DNA of 64,000 nucleotides from Doryteuthis pealeii (GCA_023376005.1 CM042150.1:75962111-76026110); one strand, 5' to 3'. Counted from the first letter of the stretch, positions 33,772 to 45,009 are shown. Numbers and translations: made by a program. Notes: a model not told the origin generated them from the letters alone.

Positions 33772-33831
33772 ATGTTTATAACCTTGCTGATGAGACCTAA
33801 TAGGTCGAAATGTACATACAGGGATTGACAT
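33772..33831 (+). ncRNA. Type I hammerhead ribozyme, right arm
   Basis: Conserved core CTGATGA at 33787-33793 and GAAA at 33807-33810. Stem II is GACCT (33794-33798) with AGGTC (33802-33806), loop AAT. Stem III is only two pairs (A33810-T33817, T33811-A33816) closing loop GTAC. The cleavage triplet is ATA, ending at A33818. Stem I pairs CAGGG (33819-33823) with CCTTG (33782-33786). Past an internal loop, GACAT (33827-33831) pairs with ATGTT (33772-33776). Stem I internal loop, small loop II and minimal stem III are the layout described for retrotransposon hammerheads. ATGTACAT is self-complementary, so two molecules could pair as a double hammerhead. Confidence 0.85.
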
Positions 33832-33999
33832 TTTCTCGATTTGTTCAGCCTTACATTTGAACATATATGCCCGCCTGAATTCATTAATTATTAACTAATT
33901 AATTTTCAAAATTAGGTATGACTTCAATTAAGCACATATCCTCCAAAAAATACATATATATATATGATATAAATTGGGTGATGAGTTGAAGATGATGTA

Positions 34000-34190
34000 A
34001 TGATTATTGGTGCAGAGAGTGAAAGTGGTAATCCATGTTTAAATTGCAGCTGAAGCTGTTGGTATTCAATTTTATCTAATATACAAGGGAAAGGTATGAA
34101 TTCAACTCTGTTTCCTCTAGCTATGGGTAAAATAGTATGACAGATTTGTGGACAACAAGACTAGGAGAAGGACAAATCCCTAATGTCTGT
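34000..34190 (+). mobile_element. SINE family B, copy 7 (head decayed)
   Basis: The body is recognisable from 'aagggaaaggtatgaattca', 'tagctatgggtaaaatagta' and 'aagactaggagaagg'. The head survives only as 'tgatgtaatgattattgg'. Confidence 0.65.
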
Positions 34191-34199
34191 TCTGTAGCT

Positions 34200-34500
34200 T
34201 TCTAAAGCTAGGGTATACAACCCTATAGAAACTGTATGCATCTATACAAATACAGACCCCAATTAGTGACTGGGGTCTGGCAAGATGCTGCAACCTGTAC
34301 AGCTGCTGGTTGTCTTAAACTTTCTATACCACCAGATAGTATTGATAGTAGTCTGTACTATGTCAGTACTATAGTATCTTCTATAGTGAGAGGTAAAGTA
34401 AACTACCTCATGAGATTGAACTCGCAACCTCCAAGTTTTGCGTGGTGACTCATGGTAAGTGTCCTGTCTTCCCTGTTGGTTGGAGTGGTTTGCCTGGTGA
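34200..34500 (-). repeat. Possible tRNA-related repeat
   Basis: The minus strand contains 'ggaggttgcgagttcaatct', a good match to a tRNA T-arm/B box, next to a degenerate 'catgagtcaccacg' where an A box would be expected. The segment is GC-richer than its flanks. It is not one of families A to D, and no second copy was found. Confidence 0.35.
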
Positions 34501-34985
34501 GGAGGCATAAAAGCTAAGGCAGTTTCTCTTGTTGGGTAAAATGACTGTTTTCAGCAGGGAAAGAACTGGTTGTCTGCATCAGTCTGATGACAACATTTGT
34601 GATGAGTAATGACTTGAAGACCCGAAGGATTTTTTTTTCAAATTCCGCATCATTCTCTTTTGTGCAGATTTTCACAATTTCTCTGGGGGAAATTGTGGAC
34701 ATCACTTGATATAAAGTGGTATGAATTTCTGGGCTGAACTGTAGGTTAACCAAAAGGAACTATCAAATTAAAAGGAATATATAAATAAGAAAAGAAGAAA
34801 AGCAAAAAAAATTAACTTTTTTTTTATTTTACATAGATGTTAACAGTGTTTTTTACATATTGATTTTTAATAGAAATGAAAACTTAAAGAAATGTTTGAC
34901 AAAACTTTATTATTCAAGTGTGTGCTAACTTAAATCAAATTTGAAATCTCAGAAAAAAATTGTAAATTCTAGATATAATCAATTA
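34500..34985. other. Nothing recognised
   Basis: No gene or repeat was recognised. Confidence 0.4.
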
Positions 34986-34989
34986 AGAG

Positions 34990-35635
34990 GATTATGTATC
35001 ATTATCATGTTGCGCAAGCAGCATGAATATCAATGACAATCTCTCGCCAACCTTCCCTATCACTCACTCATTGGCTTCATTGGCTTCATTGCTTCATTGG
35101 CTTCCACTGGAGAATGTTGCATATGAGCTCATCCTTGCTCTCCAGCAGTGTCCTGCATGCATCTTACTTGGATGGTTTGTGAGATGGTGGGCAGGTGGCC
35201 ATACAGATGCTTCCTTGTGGGGTGTTGTTTCCATGATTTGTTCAAGACTGCTCGCAGCATTCTTGTGCAGCTCCCATCAGCTTATTCTTAAGCCACTTCG
35301 TTAGGGTTCAAGTGGTGCAGCCATACAGCAGTACAGATATAACCACAGCCTGGAAGAATCGTCTCTTTAATTTGTCAGTGAGATCGGCCCTCCATATGAC
35401 TGATAATCTGTTTGTGACTGTCCATGCCTTTCCTATTTGTGTATTAATGTCACTCTGTGTGGAAGAGATATTACTACCTAGGTATGTGAATTGTTCTACT
35501 GGCTTAAGAGGCTTGCTGTCACTACTACATAGCCTGGAGGAGGCAGCAAAGAATATTGGCCTCTATGTGAACTCCGATAAAACTGAGTTCATGAGTTTCT
35601 AAAAGAAAGGAGACATCTCCACACTTGACGGATAA
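34990..35635 (-). mobile_element. LINE family LB, copy 4, with 5' inversion
   Basis: From about 35518 leftwards the minus strand reads 'KPLKPVEQFTYLGSNISS', 'RRFFQAVVISVLLYGCTT', 'AVLNKSWKQHPTRKHLYGHL' and on to a GAT-type tail near 34995. From about 35519 rightwards the plus strand reads 'LHSLEEAAKNIGLYVNSDK', 'TEFMSF', stop, 'KKGDISTLDG'. In intact LB elements that segment lies immediately before 'KPLK'. The 5' part is therefore inverted with little or no loss at the junction, the signature of twin priming during retrotransposition. Stops and deletions near the 3' end show it is inactive. Confidence 0.85.
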
Positions 35636-35639
35636 TGTA

Positions 35640-37190
35640 TAAAAGGATAATAAAATAACTTACTGTTTTTAAAAGAGTAAAGGTTGTTAAAGCCAGTGCC
35701 TCCAAGTGGAACAGAGACAGTGTATCATATTAAAACATAGATGTTCAATGGGTTTCTTTTATAGACCACTTCTTGCTCAAATCTGCTAACTTAGTCTCAG
35801 TTATTTCTTGACAGGAGTGAACCACAAAGCACTTATCCTTAAGGTGCCTAAATGGATAGCATTGGTTCTGTATATCCTACAAATACCAAAGAATAGACCA
35901 GGATTTTTGAACATAGATATTCCAGACAATAAATATTAAAATAGGAGATTGATATAATGTAATCTTCCTATCTTAATTAAAATACTTTAGCATGGAGTAG
36001 TGGTCAATAATTTAGATTTGAAAACTATCAAAACTGTAGTGAATGATATTCATATTGAGTTATCTACTTATTTGGCCTTGTGCCAAACTAAATTATATTA
36101 AATGCTTATCAAACATCTGTTTGATTTATTCCCACTAATTTCATTGAAGAAGTCACCATTTTATTTTTTATTTTTTAAATTCAATTAATCTTTTCCTCTT
36201 TAAGTTTTGATATGATTTTCATTTTTGATTTTAATTATAAAATTGTTTAATTACATTACTTAATGTATCCTACATTTATCTTCAACAGTTTAAGCTATTA
36301 AAATTCTAAAACTTTTAGAAGACTTTGTTTTTATCTAAAACTTTTAGAAAGTGCTGTTGCTGAAATCAGAATATCAAAATTAAAAAAAAAACAAATTACA
36401 CTGTGTTATCTCCCTTGGTCAGGCATTCAAACATTGGATGGCTAGGCCCTTTATTTTCTACACTTTAATATTTTGATAGTATTGTGCTTGCTAAAATCTT
36501 GCTACAATGTGCCGTTTTATGTATTATGTTATGTTAATATACAAATGTACAATAATCAGATCATGATGATTATGATGTTTTTAAATTTTTGAATTAATTG
36601 AATAGTCTGACATTTGTGATTTTGGAAACTAAAAGGAAAACAATTTAATCAACCTTAAAAATTTAGAGATGAAATATAGTTAAAATAAAACAAGATTATT
36701 CAATGTTACCTTGTTAAAAGGAAAATAGTAAGTAATTTTGTTTTATCAAATCTACCCATGAAAAAGTAAATGACATTAAAAAGAAATATTAAAAGAGGCA
36801 CATGTAAAAAGAAATAAATAGGAAAATATCTTTCTTGCTGACATTTAAAATAGCCAAGTAAAATCCCAGATTTCGGATAATTAGCCATTTTAGAGAAAAA
36901 CTTGAATATTTTTGACATTATCACTCATAATGATATTGGATATTGTTATTGCTTCAATAAAAGACTGTTATATTGTGGATCTTGTCCATAAAACTAGATC
37001 AAGAGTAGAAAGAGAAATGAAATGAGAATAGGATGAACCATGAATGGCAGAAATAAATATTTATGAGACCAATCACAGAGGTCAGATAAAAACAATAATA
37101 GTTTGTAATGTGAGGAAGAGATAGACACATTACATGAAATACTGTTTATAGTTTTGGAAAGAGTTATTAACATTCACAGAATTAATTGGA
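35640..37190. other. AT-rich stretch, nothing recognised
   Basis: A short 'ggccttgtgccaaactaaa' near 36075 resembles the 3' part of SINE family D. Otherwise nothing was recognised. Confidence 0.4.
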
Positions 37191-37194
37191 TATT

Positions 37195-37275
37195 TTTAGT
37201 TCTTCTTTTTGCTGCTCACACAACATTTCGATAGGTAAATTCTCTGGACTTCTTCAAGAAGGAAAGGGACACTTC
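37195..37275 (-). repeat. Penelope-like terminal motif repeat, copy 4
   Basis: The minus strand reads 'cttcttgaagaagtcc', then 'ctatcgaaatgttgtgtg', then 'cagcaaaaagaagaac'. The order matches the 3480 and 3838 copies (GAAGAAG, about 20 bases, CGAAA, TTGT, AATAAA-like). Confidence 0.4.
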
Positions 37276-37594
37276 TGGCCTCTATTTCATTTGAAAGCCG
37301 TCGAGAGTTAATTTCACACATGGTCCTTGAGAAAAAGGAATCAGTTAATTGACAAAACAAAGAAATCACAAATCAAAGCACCAGTGACAAATAATGAGCA
37401 ATTTAGAACATATCCTTTGAGTAGAAGTGGATTAATGAAAATTGAGAGAATGCAACTAATACAGAATGAAAGCATTCCCAGATCCAATTGCAGAAAAAAC
37501 ATATTGAAATGAATCATTCATACCCAGAATAACATTTATTTGGACTGTCTCACTAAATGTTAGCAATTAATACTTTATCAGTCTCGTATATTCA

Positions 37595-37890
37595 TGTCCT
37601 GGATATGACGTTAAACTAACTGATGGTGAGGTTCCAGTTCTGGAGCTGTAGGGATTGTGGAGCACCCTTTTATCACCCACTCTGACCTGGAGTGTTAGTA
37701 CGTTTTAGGGTCCCATTTATGGGTTAAATAGAACAAAATTAGTTCTAAGAAATGTGCTTAAAAGAATTGAGTTAAAAAAAGATATGTACCCATGAAGAAT
37801 TAATAAAAACAAACGTCTTCGGCATAAAATGACCAAACGGGTTGATATGCCATAAAATCTAACCAACCAACCAGCCAACCAACCAACCAA
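37595..37890 (+). repeat. Repeat C, copy 6
   Basis: It contains 'atgtcctggatatgacg', 'tgatggtgaggttccagttc', 'tcactctgacctgg'-like sequence, 'gggtcccatttatgggttaa' and 'gcataaaatgaccaaac', ending in an AACC/AGCC microsatellite at 37858-37891. It shows the 3' end most clearly. Confidence 0.7.
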
Positions 37891-38094
37891 CTGATAACTT
37901 CTACTCTCTACCCTTCATATCTTGAAAATATGCCTATATCCTTTGCTCTCCATTAAGCATAACATATGAGTACCATCAGTTCGAATGTGATTTGTTTATA
38001 GTGATGAAGGTTTATGCAAGACCAGATTGGGGTAAGATACAAACAGAAAAATACTACACCGAAATACCACAGATTCTCTGAACAACACTCTTAA

Positions 38095-38282
38095 TTGTTT
38101 GAAATTCAGAGGTTTTTCTTCTTTTAGATTAGGCCCAACTATTTACCCATAGCTGTGGAAGGAAGGGAGAAGAGATGGATGTATGCATTTCTTGACACTA
38201 ACGTGATGTAAAACGTCCAACTTAGTTCAGGATTTGATTGTGTCCATTCCCTATGACAATAACCATTACGTCATGTGCTCTT
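38095..38282 (-). mobile_element. SINE family B, copy 8
   Basis: Recognised from 'tactatttacccatagctg', the 'gatgtatgcatttcttgaca' region, and a head remnant at the right 'aataaccattacgtcatg'. The 5' half of the body is shortened. Confidence 0.65.
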
Positions 38283-38289
38283 CCTTTTC

Positions 38290-38570
38290 CAACATAAAGT
38301 TAGAGATCTTGTTTGCCATATAGTATAATATCATTTAATGATTTTTTTATATATGTCAATAAAAAGAATCATTAACTTACATTATCATAAGAAAATGTTA
38401 TATGTAGTCATTTCTGCTAACAAAACTCACAAAATGAGGCAGCTGAGATGCCACCAAAGCCAATCCTTACTAATCTGGTTTTATATCACACAATAAGAAT
38501 TTAAACACACTTTAAATTAGCACTACATTTGCATTGTTTCATGGTTGAAGGAAATTTATTGTTAAATTTA
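38290..38570. other. Nothing recognised
   Basis: No gene or repeat was recognised. Confidence 0.4.
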
Positions 38571-38574
38571 CTCT

Positions 38575-38740
38575 GTAGTCAACATAACAACCAACCAGCA
38601 AAAAATACATCAGTAAGCTATGTACATATACTAGATGCCATGCGGAAGACCTACCAGGAGCGATGATCAATAGGGATGGATGGTGAGAGAGTCATATGTA
38701 TCCGTGCTGTCAGCATGACCTGATGATGAGGAGGTTGACA
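38575..38740 (+). mobile_element. LINE family LB, copy 5 (short 3' end)
   Basis: It carries 'aaccagcaaaaaatacatc', 'gcggaagacctaccaggagc', 'gggatggatggtgagaga' and the tail 'cctgatgatgagg', which align with the last 150 bp of the copy at 23590. Confidence 0.75.
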
Positions 38741-38744
38741 GTAC

Positions 38745-39290
38745 TATTACTAGTTCAGTGAAGATGTAGAAACTCATGGATTCCGGGATAGAATGTTGGC
38801 AGAAACCATAGAAAAAGTACATGACAAGATTTGTCCTTTGGCTTTTTGCAATTACTCAAGAAATAACAAAGACAACTGATCAGTCAGGAAAAGTCTTAGA
38901 AATAATGCAAAAAGTCTGGAAAATATCCAAACGTAAACAGCAAGTATTCATTCACCATTTTTTGCCAGAAAACGAATTGACTTTTAGTGGTTGAGTGCCA
39001 GAATTTGTTCTGTTCATGATCATCCGATGTGTTCTGTAGCAAACAAGATATTTTACTTGTCCCAGCCATTTTGGGAAGGGGACACAGGGGTTGGGGGTGT
39101 AGTTGCTGCTACTGTTGTTGTCAGTGATTGACAAAGTCCATTTACGAATAAAATCGTATGGCACAACAAATTACATCCTGATTGACATAATGTTGTGCAC
39201 AATTAACAAGAAAATAGACTTTAATTACAAGATAATGGCTTGTCTACTCTATCAAGATTATTTTTTATTCCCTTGTTTATGTACTCCCTC
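38745..39290. other. Nothing recognised
   Basis: Open frames at 38952-39164 and 39103-39459 carry no recognisable domain. Confidence 0.4.
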
Positions 39291-39291
39291 C

Positions 39292-39327
39292 CATATATAT
39301 ATATATATATATATTCAAACACACACA

Positions 39328-39418
<91 letters not shown>
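39292..39418. repeat. (AT)n microsatellite, about 125 bp
   Basis: Mostly pure AT, broken by 'tcaaacacacacaaac' at 39315-39330 and one 'ac' at 39365. Open frames of YI repeats on both strands are translations of it. Confidence 0.95.
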
Positions 39419-39425
<7 letters not shown>

Positions 39426-39759
39426 AATCTTCTATAGTAATTGCTATAAACAAGGTTGAAGGAGCATTAAAGCAAGACAAAAAAAATTATGTCTTCAAAA
39501 CTTTTTGGATTGAGAAATTTGTTTTTATTTTATATATTTCTTTTATGAGTGTCTGTTAATCTGATTCTATTGTAAGTATTGTCCTGTCTTAACCCAATAG
39601 GCACCATTGTCCCATTAATAAACCATATGCAAAAATAAGGTTATATCTTTACATGATCCAGCAGAATTATCTTCCAGATTTAAAATGCCACTGTACAGGT
39701 GTAATATGAGTGAGCCATTTCAAAGGTATGTCTTAACATTCTGGTTGTTGTCATAACGT

Positions 39760-40015
39760 GGAATGGTGGACGTTATCTATCTATCTTGCTACATGGTGAC
39801 ATTGTACTGTCACTTACAAAATCACTCTTGTGATTATTTAGTCTAGAGATACCTGAAGGACCATGTCTTTAAACATAGGCTGCAGACAGATGACGAACGG
39901 AAAGATTTTATTCAGCATGAAATTACAGCAATATTAGAGGCTGTGACTAAGCAAGAACTGCAGAACATATTGGAATTTATTTGAACATACATACGAATGG
40001 CCAAATAGGCCATGC
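39760..40015 (+). pseudogene. Tc1/mariner-superfamily transposase C-terminus
   Basis: The plus-strand frame reads 'YLKDHVFKHRLQTDDERKDF', then 'IQHEITAILEAVTKQELQN' and 'ILEFI', stop. This matches the last 50 residues of a DDE transposase lineage whose intact form reads 'FLWGYLKxxVYxxxPQTxxELKxxI'. The preceding 'CDYLV' is a decayed form of the catalytic-aspartate region. Nothing upstream could be followed. The element is dead. Confidence 0.7.
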
Positions 40016-40019
40016 GAGG

Positions 40020-40840
40020 CCGACTATAAAAGTAAAGAACCCCAAAGTTTCATCGTCTCTTTGTTACTCTTGCCAGTAGCAACCACTAGACAGAAATTAC
40101 TTCATGACAAGACACTGATATTAAAGAACTCTGTCCCTCTAGCACCAAAGGGCTTGGAGCTTGCAACCAAATCTATTACAAATTGTGAACGTGTGAATGA
40201 GCTACCAAGAATTTCAATCAACAGATAAATTTCCATAGGTATAATATCTGGAAACCTAAACAGACTAACCTTTCAACATTAAACATTGAACAATTATTGG
40301 TTGTTTTGTAACTTGTTTCTATTGTAGTCATTTGTTTCTGAAGACTCAAAAATTCAACCTGGTTCTTTTTATATGATTGTTCCCTTTTCCTTTCTTCTCA
40401 CTAAAAGACAAATGTCTCGCCTAATTTTTTGCACTTTTCATCATCACTAACATCGCAGAACAGGTCATTGAAATGTAACATGACTTGACGTGTAAATTTG
40501 TCCATTTCTTTCACTAGGGACTAGTTCAATCTAAGTGGGGTGGGGGAATATGAGAAGGTGTTATGTCGAGTTATGATGAAAGTATAAGAATTTGAATTCT
40601 TACCTCAGTGGCGGCTATAGTCACGAGGTGTCGTTATAAATTCTTTCCAGTTGACAAAAGCATTTATCTTTATTTTTTTTTTTACTTATTCTATTAATAT
40701 GATATTGTTTTAGTCCTTTCCATCTTCTGACACCATGTTTTCTGTTTGGATTTGGCATAGTACAACCGAGTAGTTTATACCCATCTTTCTTGCATGTGGG
40801 TCAGTGTAAAAGAGATCGGGTTAATTTCTATGACAATGGG
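40020..40840. other. Nothing recognised
   Basis: The first 250 bp may be 3' sequence of the transposon remnant at 39760. No terminal repeat was found. Confidence 0.35.
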
Positions 40841-40884
40841 AGTTAATAATTCCTACTGGAGAATTCCTTTCAAGGGAGATTACT

Positions 40885-41045
40885 AGAGAATATAACATTT
40901 CACCTAATGCCTTAGGGAAAGACATGTATCCATATCTTCTCTACTTAGCTATGTATAAATAGTAGGACAGATTGTGGTCTTTAGCTTTAGTATTGCAACC
41001 AGTCTAGAAGAAGAAAAAACATACAATGAATTCAAAACCCTTACC
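40885..41045 (+). mobile_element. SINE family B, copy 9 (body only)
   Basis: 'ttagggaaagacatgtatcc', 'agctatgtataaatagtagg', 'gcaaccagtctagaagaag' and 'gaattcaaaaccctt'. The tRNA-like head is not recognisable. Confidence 0.7.
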
Positions 41046-41059
41046 AACTCGTCAGTGTG

Positions 41060-41880
41060 ACAGGATAAGTTGCCATGATGAACTCACTCGAGAAGATGCT
41101 GGCCTTGGTGGGTAACCAGTGTAGGAGAATGAAAACTCTGAATTCAAAACCAGCAGTGGATAGCAATTGCCCAATGAAACAGAATTAGAGAAATATCACT
41201 GTCTCATTTAATCATGACATTTTCTAGTAGAAATGTTTAGAAGAAGAAAGAACTATGTAAAAAAATGTGAAAGGTTAAGTGACCAGGCATATTGTAATAT
41301 TTTGAGCCTTTCACATCAAACACAGCAAATGACCAACATCAACCTCTGACATCAATGAAGGCACATATAGAAAAAGTGTACTTTTGGGACTGGGGAACAA
41401 CGTTAAAACAATTTCCTATATAAATTAATTGTAATTGTTTCCTCGCTTTACAGTATTTTTGGAAAAAACTAAAACAGTCCATCAAAAAATATCATAAAAA
41501 ACAGGAAAATTATTTAGTTTTTTCCTCTCTATAGTTATTACACATGAAAATAGTCACAGATATAATGAATTTAGAAAATGTCTCATGTTACTCTAATGCT
41601 ATTTTTTGTTTGGCCTTTCTATATGTAAATCCCATTCAGCTGATTCAATATAGTTCTGTCCGAAATATTGACCCCTGTTTCAACAGATTTGTTTTTTCAT
41701 TTGTTTTGTAATTAATTTTCTATTTTCAAGGCGTATGTGTTTTGAGCTCTTTTTATCCTGGCTAAGGGTGAAAGTAACACAGAATAACAATTATCAGTAT
41801 TCTACATTATCGTCCACCAGTATATTTTTCTTTTTTAACTACACTATTTTGTTTATATTTGCACCAAATCTTAGAGACAA
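41060..41880. other. Nothing recognised
   Basis: A partial echo of SINE-B 3' sequence ('accagtgtaggagaatgaaa') lies near 41118-41150. No gene was recognised. Confidence 0.4.
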
Positions 41881-41884
41881 CTGA

Positions 41885-42830
41885 CTGGGTACAACCAATG
41901 TCATTCTCCACTGTGGATTGCCTTCTTGAGTTTTGTTATCCTTTCCATCAATTCAATTGATGTTTCCATTCAATTATGTATACTCAAACACTTGTTGAGA
42001 TCTGCAAGAACTGTCTTTCAACTGCTGATATATTGGCATATCTAGAAATTTGCTGATATTTGTTTTATCAATATAAATTGCAAGATAATTCCATAGCTTT
42101 TTCTATATATTTGGTTAGTCTATGTTTTCCTCTGCATCACTTGGAAAGAATTATATCATTAATTTCAATTATCTAATTTAGTTTGTTTAAATGTTGTATA
42201 CTCTTTCTTCTATTATTCTTCTGCTCATCTTTTGTATCTTATGTTCTTCTTCTAGTGTCTGGACTTCATCTTAGGGACTTCATGTCTGGTCTTCCATTTG
42301 GGATTTCTCTTTATCAGAAGCCCTGTGTCATTGGCAGTTTTTAGATAATAACCCAAGACTTCGATTTGCTTTAGATCATATTTTATTCCAAAATCCCCAC
42401 CAGACTACCTGCGCAGATTGAGTCAGCCGTGCGCTTAACACGACTTACCACCTTCGTGGTTTGGCCGATACTGAACTAAAACTCTCTTTCTAATCTAAAC
42501 CGGAAGAGGGTCTTCTCCAATGATTCTCACGGTATCCCAGAGGGAGAGTCAGACTGAGGTCAGGCCGAGTCACTCAATCCTTCAAGGCCGCCGGCTGCAA
42601 CTTATAACAGTCATTTTGGTTTCTACACTACTGTAAATAAGTGTTAGGATACTAACAATTATGTAACATAAAGAATATTTTATGAAACCAGTGTGTTCTG
42701 CTATTAAGGAAAAACTCTTTTTTTGACTTATTTGTTATTCTTTTACTGCTAAATAAAAGACCAAGGTGAACATCCTCTCAGTGTGATAGTCCCATAATTT
42801 CTGCCAGGTGTTGTAATTGAATTTCATGTG
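41885..42830 (+). repeat. Unclassified repeat E, copy 2, interrupted
   Basis: It shares 'ctccactgtggattgccttc', 'gatgtttccattcaattatg', 'ttgcaagataattccata', and after the interruption 'gaatattttatgaaaccag', 'aacatcctctcagtgtga' with positions 235-690. An LTR-like element occupies 42195-42627, so repeat E is older than that insertion. Confidence 0.7.
42195..42627 (-). mobile_element. LTR-like element (family L), copy 3, nested
   Basis: A full-length minus-strand copy starting TGTAGAAACCA and ending GAGTATACA. It keeps the GC-rich middle, 'ggaataaaatatg' and 'acacagggcttctgataaa'. It lies inside repeat E, which supports the end positions. The 5 bases on either side do not match, so no target duplication supports an LTR origin. 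Confidence 0.55.
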
Positions 42831-42844
42831 ACCAATGAAGGCCC

Positions 42845-42925
42845 CGTCCTGGTGTAATGATTAGCAAAATAATTTTGCAGATCCCTTACAACTGAAAAGC
42901 AAGTTGAATCCTCGATGGATGCCCC
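42845..42925 (+). mobile_element. Possible SINE family D head, copy 2
   Basis: 'ctggtgtaatgattagcaaa' resembles a tRNA A box and 'agttgaatcctcgatgg' a B box. Only the head is recognisable. Confidence 0.4.
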
Positions 42926-42959
42926 ATATCTGTAACCTTGTGTCAAATTCTACCTGTAG

Positions 42960-43290
42960 GGTAATCAACTTTATTGCTAACTTATTACTTGAGTTTTCAT
43001 GAGTTTTACAGATCCATATTAATCAAATATCTTTTACATAAACATTTTTACAAGAATCATAGACTAGTCATGTGAATTGTGCATAGAAAAATTGCCGAAA
43101 GGAATGTGAAAGGTTTTATACCCACGAAGAATACCTTCTTTGCAATTAGATAGCTACAATTTTAGCTGTTACAGTTAAGATTTCCAAAGTAGTGTGTTTT
43201 AATCTTAACTAAGTCATCGTTGTGGGTTATTTTATTTACTTCCTGAAAAATAAGGTTTCATTGGATTGATAGCCTCTTCCACTTGTGTCT
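42960..43290. other. Nothing recognised
   Basis: No gene or repeat was recognised. Confidence 0.4.
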
Positions 43291-43294
43291 CATA

Positions 43295-43310
43295 TATAAT
43301 ATATATATAT

Positions 43311-43342
<32 letters not shown>

Positions 43343-43343
43343 A
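43295..43343. repeat. (AT)n microsatellite
   Basis: Two AT runs around 'ataata'. The minus frame at 43232-43492 crosses it. Confidence 0.95.
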
Positions 43344-43539
43344 ATGATGGACATTCCAGTTGATCTGGATGTATGAGAACCCAACAGTTCAGTTAGAGAT
43401 ATGAACTGTTGAACAATGGACAGATGTGATTTGTTTATAGTGGTGAAAACGTGTGTAGAACCAGCCACACTTTTTGAATAAACTGATAGCAAAAGAATAG
43501 GGTACCAATGTACTACAAATTTTCACTTCTTAGTAAAAG

Positions 43540-43665
43540 TAAATTCATACATTTCTCAAGGGCATTTTACCCACAGATAGAGGAAGAAAAAGTAAATTTA
43601 TACATTTCTCAAGGGCATTAGTGCAAAGTGAAACTCAAACAGCTTCCTTCAGGATCTGAACGGCT
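43540..43665 (-). mobile_element. SINE family B, copy 10 (fragment, internally duplicated)
   Basis: 'tacatttctcaagggcatt' occurs twice (43548 and 43601). Around them are 'ttacccacagatagaggaag' and 'gtgaaactcaaacagcttcc', both family B body motifs on the minus strand. Confidence 0.6.
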
Positions 43666-43669
43666 TGTT

Positions 43670-44990
43670 GTCTATTTTCTCACGAAGATAATCCAACATT
43701 CAAATCCATATATAAAAAACCTTAAAACAAATTTAACATCAGCCAAATTTGAGGTTTGGACTGTACAAGACTTTTTAAGATTTAACAATCAGAAATATAA
43801 TGTTTGTAACATAATCATGGAAAGAAAATCGTATTTATTTAAGAAATAAAGAAAAACTTAAAATATAATTAAAAAAATGTTATCTATGTAATTAAATGTA
43901 AAGATTGTAAATTATATAGTATTTATTGAATCATAAAATGAAAAGTTTCTCTTAAATAACAGAAAAATGCATGAAGTTCATCAGATGGCAACATATGTAA
44001 CATTAATATGAAGTACAAAAATGTTTGTTTTTTTAGCTTCATAGATCTTGCAAAGGACAAAGTCAAACCTATGTTTTTAAGAGGGAAATCTCAGTATTCC
44101 ATGTTTATGGGTATGTGATGAAACTTGGGAAGAACACAGTAAAATCCATGTTTTTAAGAAGGAAATCTCAATATATCATCTTTACGACTGAAGTAGTGTG
44201 AATAGGTTAATGCGTTTGGGGACTCGGCCTTTTCGAGATAAATCACTTTTATCTTAGTATACTTGTAAGGAAGAAGTAAATAAGAAAAGGCAGGTATTAG
44301 CAATAACAAAAGTTTGTCTAAAGCTATAGATATACAATATTTATAGAAGTCTTCTAAAGTGAAAGATAAGCAATGTTTTGGGGGATAAAGTCTCTTAAAC
44401 AGCAAAAATCATTAGAAGATATTCCTTTTGAATTTGTATGCATAAGTGTTTCAAGGGAAGTGGAAAGTAATATGCAATGGTATTTAAGTGTTGATGTGTA
44501 AGACATTGAGGTTGGTGTGTTATAATATAAGAGGTTGATAGAGTGTTGGAGATATCTAGATATTTGTAAAATGTGGAAGTACAAAAAAGATTATGTAGTT
44601 CTCAGAAATTAAGCATAATATTTATTTTTGTTTATTGTAAAGTGATGATATCATCATCATATTCTTCCTTTACAGAATAGGAATCTCAGTTTCAAGTATA
44701 CAAAAGGGACATTATATCCTGCGATTGAGGTCAATGGAAGAAAAATATTCTGATAAGGCTTTCCGCATTTTACCTAGTAACATTATAAATTTGTACATCC
44801 GAACAATTTTGTAAATAAATTTTAATTTTCTCCTAAAACAAAGATACTAGGATTTTATTATTACAAGAGGAACATTATAGAAACAGAATAGTGAACATAT
44901 CTGTTGGTAGAAAATACATAATTGTATCCCTTGAGGAATGGGCACTTAGGAGATTTATTAATTTAAACATCTAATTAATCCTCTAAATTA
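43670..44990. other. AT-rich stretch, nothing recognised
   Basis: A direct repeat 'ccatgtttttaagaaggaaa'/'ctatgtttttaagagggaaa' lies about 80 bp apart near 44070-44170. A short inverted piece of repeat F lies near 44800-44880. Confidence 0.4.
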
Positions 44991-45009
44991 TTAGTCCTAA
45001 TCAAACAAG

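Larger units (their letters stand above)
33517..33949. mobile_element. Ribozyme-bearing palindrome
   Basis: Two arms of about 208 bp (33517-33724 and 33741-33949) are near-exact reverse complements around a 16-bp spacer. The outer ends read 'ttttggaggatatgtgctta'. Each arm contains a complete hammerhead ribozyme, minus strand in the left arm and plus strand in the right. No protein is encoded. The 72-codon plus frame at 33582-33800 is an arm read-through. High identity between the arms points to a fairly recent inverted duplication, or to copying from a dimeric or circular template. Confidence 0.9.

Noticed and set aside
33582..33800. 72-codon plus-strand frame with 'AWQLRFRVTHGAVSHVYNLA'
   Set aside because: It runs through the palindrome and its ribozyme. 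Both arms give related frames in opposite directions.
39103..39480. YI-repeat open frames
   Set aside because: Translation of the AT microsatellite.
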